64,000 bases of DNA from Chimaeribacter californicus (lineage in GTDB: Bacteria > Pseudomonadota > Gammaproteobacteria > Enterobacterales > Enterobacteriaceae). This document shows positions 62,943 to 64,000 of this stretch, piece by piece; positions within the stretch are counted from its first letter, which is position 1; every line of letters begins with the position of its first letter. Made by a program: the position numbers and the translations under genes. The stretch lies in the NCBI RefSeq assembly GCF_002858675.1, contig NZ_PJZF01000013.1:1-64000 (forward strand). Direction: 5' to 3'. The notes below the pieces were generated by a model that worked only from the letters and a program-made list of their open reading frames with translations, searched no databases and had not been told where the DNA came from.

Positions 62943-63035
62943 GTGCGCAGCCTCACAGGTGAATGACGACTGCTCTGGCCAGTATAGATGAACGATGTAA
63001 GAGAGCTGAAATGACGGAAGTGGGGAGCTGAAGAG
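62943..63035 (+). repeat. Direct repeat copy 2, about 90 bp
   Basis: Second copy of the 61093-61184 repeat. It replaces the end of an MFS transporter gene, whose homology stops at about 63036 on entering the repeat. Confidence 0.85.
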
Positions 63036-63277
63036 AGATCAGCGGCGCGCCGGATAAGCCGGATACTTAACCCGGCGCCGGCGGCAAGGCATCCCGCCAT
63101 CGCAAGAAGCGCGACGATAAAGGCATGTGTGATATCTGCTCCGCTGTCACTGTTGCCCAACATGCTGTAAAAAATCCCGCCGATGACGGCGACGCTCAGC
63201 GCAGTGCTGATTTGTAATGCCGAGCTGGTCACGCCGGCAATCATACCTGAAAACGCTGGCGCAACCCGGCCGGTCAC
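63036..63277 (-). pseudogene. MFS transporter fragment
   Basis: About 80 residues of two hydrophobic helices from an MFS drug exporter (FSGMIAGVTSSALQ, GGIFYSMLG, MAGCLAAGAGLSIRL). Both the N-terminal two thirds and the true C-terminus are missing; the frame runs into the direct repeat. Confidence 0.7.
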
Positions 63278-63282
63278 GCCGC

Positions 63283-63435
63283 CTGGCAGGTAATCACGAA
63301 CGTCTTGAAGGATTATTGCGGATATCTTCAGCAGAGTGGTTTGCTAACTATGTTCTGGCACCTGTTCTGGGCGAACTGACGCGCTGCCATCCGGCGATTG
63401 TGCCCAAGCTATCGCTTGATCAATCTGTCGCGCCT
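63283..63435 (+). pseudogene. LysR regulator fragment
   Basis: About 50 residues covering the linker and start of a LysR effector domain (GNHERLEGLLRISSAEWF, VLAPVLGELTRCHPAIVP). There is no HTH upstream and no continuation downstream. It joins directly onto the opposing MFS fragment. Confidence 0.65.
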
Positions 63436-63588
63436 GGATGCCCTCTCAATGTCACCTCAACACGAAGACCACTGAAAAAAATAATAGATAGCTTGCGATA
63501 TAATAGTTTACAAAGGTTTATTTACGTGACACAGTGGCCCTCATCATATAGCGCACTACTTAATAGCGAACACCACAGGAGCCATGTT
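63436..63588. promoter_or_regulatory. Upstream region of the esterase
   Basis: Contains an AT-rich segment (about 63478-63515) likely to hold the promoter, with AGGAG at 63577 for the esterase. No gene seen. Confidence 0.4.
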
Positions 63589-64000
63589 ATGAAACTGAAA
63601 CTCATCGCCAGCGCATTGCTGTTAGCTTGTCAGGCCACGACGGCTTTTGCCGCACCCACTGAAAACCTGCCTGCCCCTACGGCCGGAGTAGCCGGCTTTC
63701 TGAAAGTGCTGAACAGCGGCAATGGCAAACCGATTGAACAGCTTTCGCCAACCGATGCCCGCGCGGTACTGGCCGGTGCGCAGAAGGGGGCCGTGCTGCC
63801 GCCCGCACAGGTCTCAGAGAAAATCATTACGGTACTGGGTAAGCCATTGACGCTCACTGTCGTAAAACCTGCGAACGCCACCGGTACGCTGCCGGTGTTT
63901 ATGTTCTTCCACGGGGGCGGCTGGGTACTGGGCGATTTTCCGACGCATGAGCGCTTAGTACGCGACCTTGTTAATGAGTCAGGCGCTGCTGCGGTGTTCG
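63589..64000 (+). CDS. Exported alpha/beta hydrolase (esterase), cut by right edge
   Basis: The first 137 residues of a hormone-sensitive-lipase-type esterase: signal peptide residues 1-21 (LLLACQATTAFAAP) and the oxyanion-hole motif FFHGGGWVLGD near residue 107. The nucleophile elbow lies beyond the window. AGGAG lies 7-8 bp before ATG 63589; the earlier ATG at 63584 hits an immediate stop. The substrate is unknown. Confidence 0.88.
   Translation, partial: MKLKLIASALLLACQATTAFAAPTENLPAPTAGVAGFLKVLNSGNGKPIEQLSPTDARAVLAGAQKGAVLPPAQVSEKIITVLGKPLTLTVVKPANATGTLPVFMFFHGGGWVLGDFPTHERLVRDLVNESGAAAVF

Noticed and set aside
1-64000. tRNA, rRNA, classical riboswitch or conjugation genes
   Set aside because: Read through both strands by eye and found none that could be supported; small or divergent ncRNAs cannot be excluded without covariance-model searches.

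Overview
The window looks like about 64 kb of a large low-copy plasmid (or chromid) of an Enterobacterales bacterium. The reasons are a Rep_3-type initiator with a 22-bp-spaced iteron array (33.9-35.1 kb), a ParA/ribbon-helix-helix partition pair beside it (31.7-32.6 kb), and cargo typical of Pantoea/Erwinia/Kosakonia/Phytobacter-like genera: dat-ddc, a CTX-M-like class A beta-lactamase, FUSC, PACE and DASS transporters. I cannot name the genus from the sequence alone. No rRNA, tRNA or CRISPR was seen.

Layout. 0-6 kb: ddc (cut by the left edge) and dat, which make 1,3-diaminopropane, then a FUSC exporter and an orphan gene. 6.1-7.5 kb: mostly non-coding, with a frameshifted small ORF. 7.5-31.7 kb: a series of self-contained transcription units (chemoreceptor, ABC exporter, LysR remnant, beta-lactamase, RtcB, a metallophosphoesterase and mannosidase-PTS operon, a diguanylate cyclase, and an amine/amino-acid uptake and oxidation set). 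Almost every one is separated from the next by a copy of a dispersed 22-bp repeat. 31.7-35.1 kb: parAB, origin and repA. 35.2-36.9 kb: a hipBA toxin-antitoxin locus with three canonical HipB operators exactly 28 bp apart. 37-44 kb: an amino-acid/amine catabolic set (hydrolase, FAD oxidase, RidA, ornithine cyclodeaminase-like protein, AraC regulator, permease, putative 2OG-Fe oxygenase). 44-48.7 kb: a second diguanylate cyclase, a DASS transporter with an Asp/Glu-racemase-like protein, and a PACE efflux pump with its LysR regulator.

48.8-59.5 kb: a colinear ten-gene operon with a divergent LysR regulator. In transcription order it encodes an IlvD dehydratase, a PLP C-S lyase, an NtaA/SnaA-type flavin monooxygenase, a BenE transporter, an atypical enolase-superfamily protein, a 78-residue unknown, a glutathione S-transferase, a free acyl carrier protein, a gamma-glutamylcyclotransferase and an HExxH protein of unknown function. 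Transferase, cyclotransferase, peptidase candidate and C-S lyase are the steps of a glutathione-based sulfur-installation or mercapturate-type route. This is the best candidate for an undescribed system.

59.6-64 kb: a decayed mosaic containing an IS3-family deletion remnant, DUF4142 and DUF4126 genes, orphan immunity-like genes between two roughly 90-bp direct repeats, MFS and LysR fragments, and an exported esterase cut by the right edge.

Two signals tie the plasmid backbone together. One is the iterons, both in a tight array and as single copies over 1 kb. The other is the GGTACC-centred 22-bp repeat family, which also forms the palindrome just upstream of parA. The second suggests, by inference, that the small ribbon-helix-helix partition protein may recognise many sites spread over about 24 kb.
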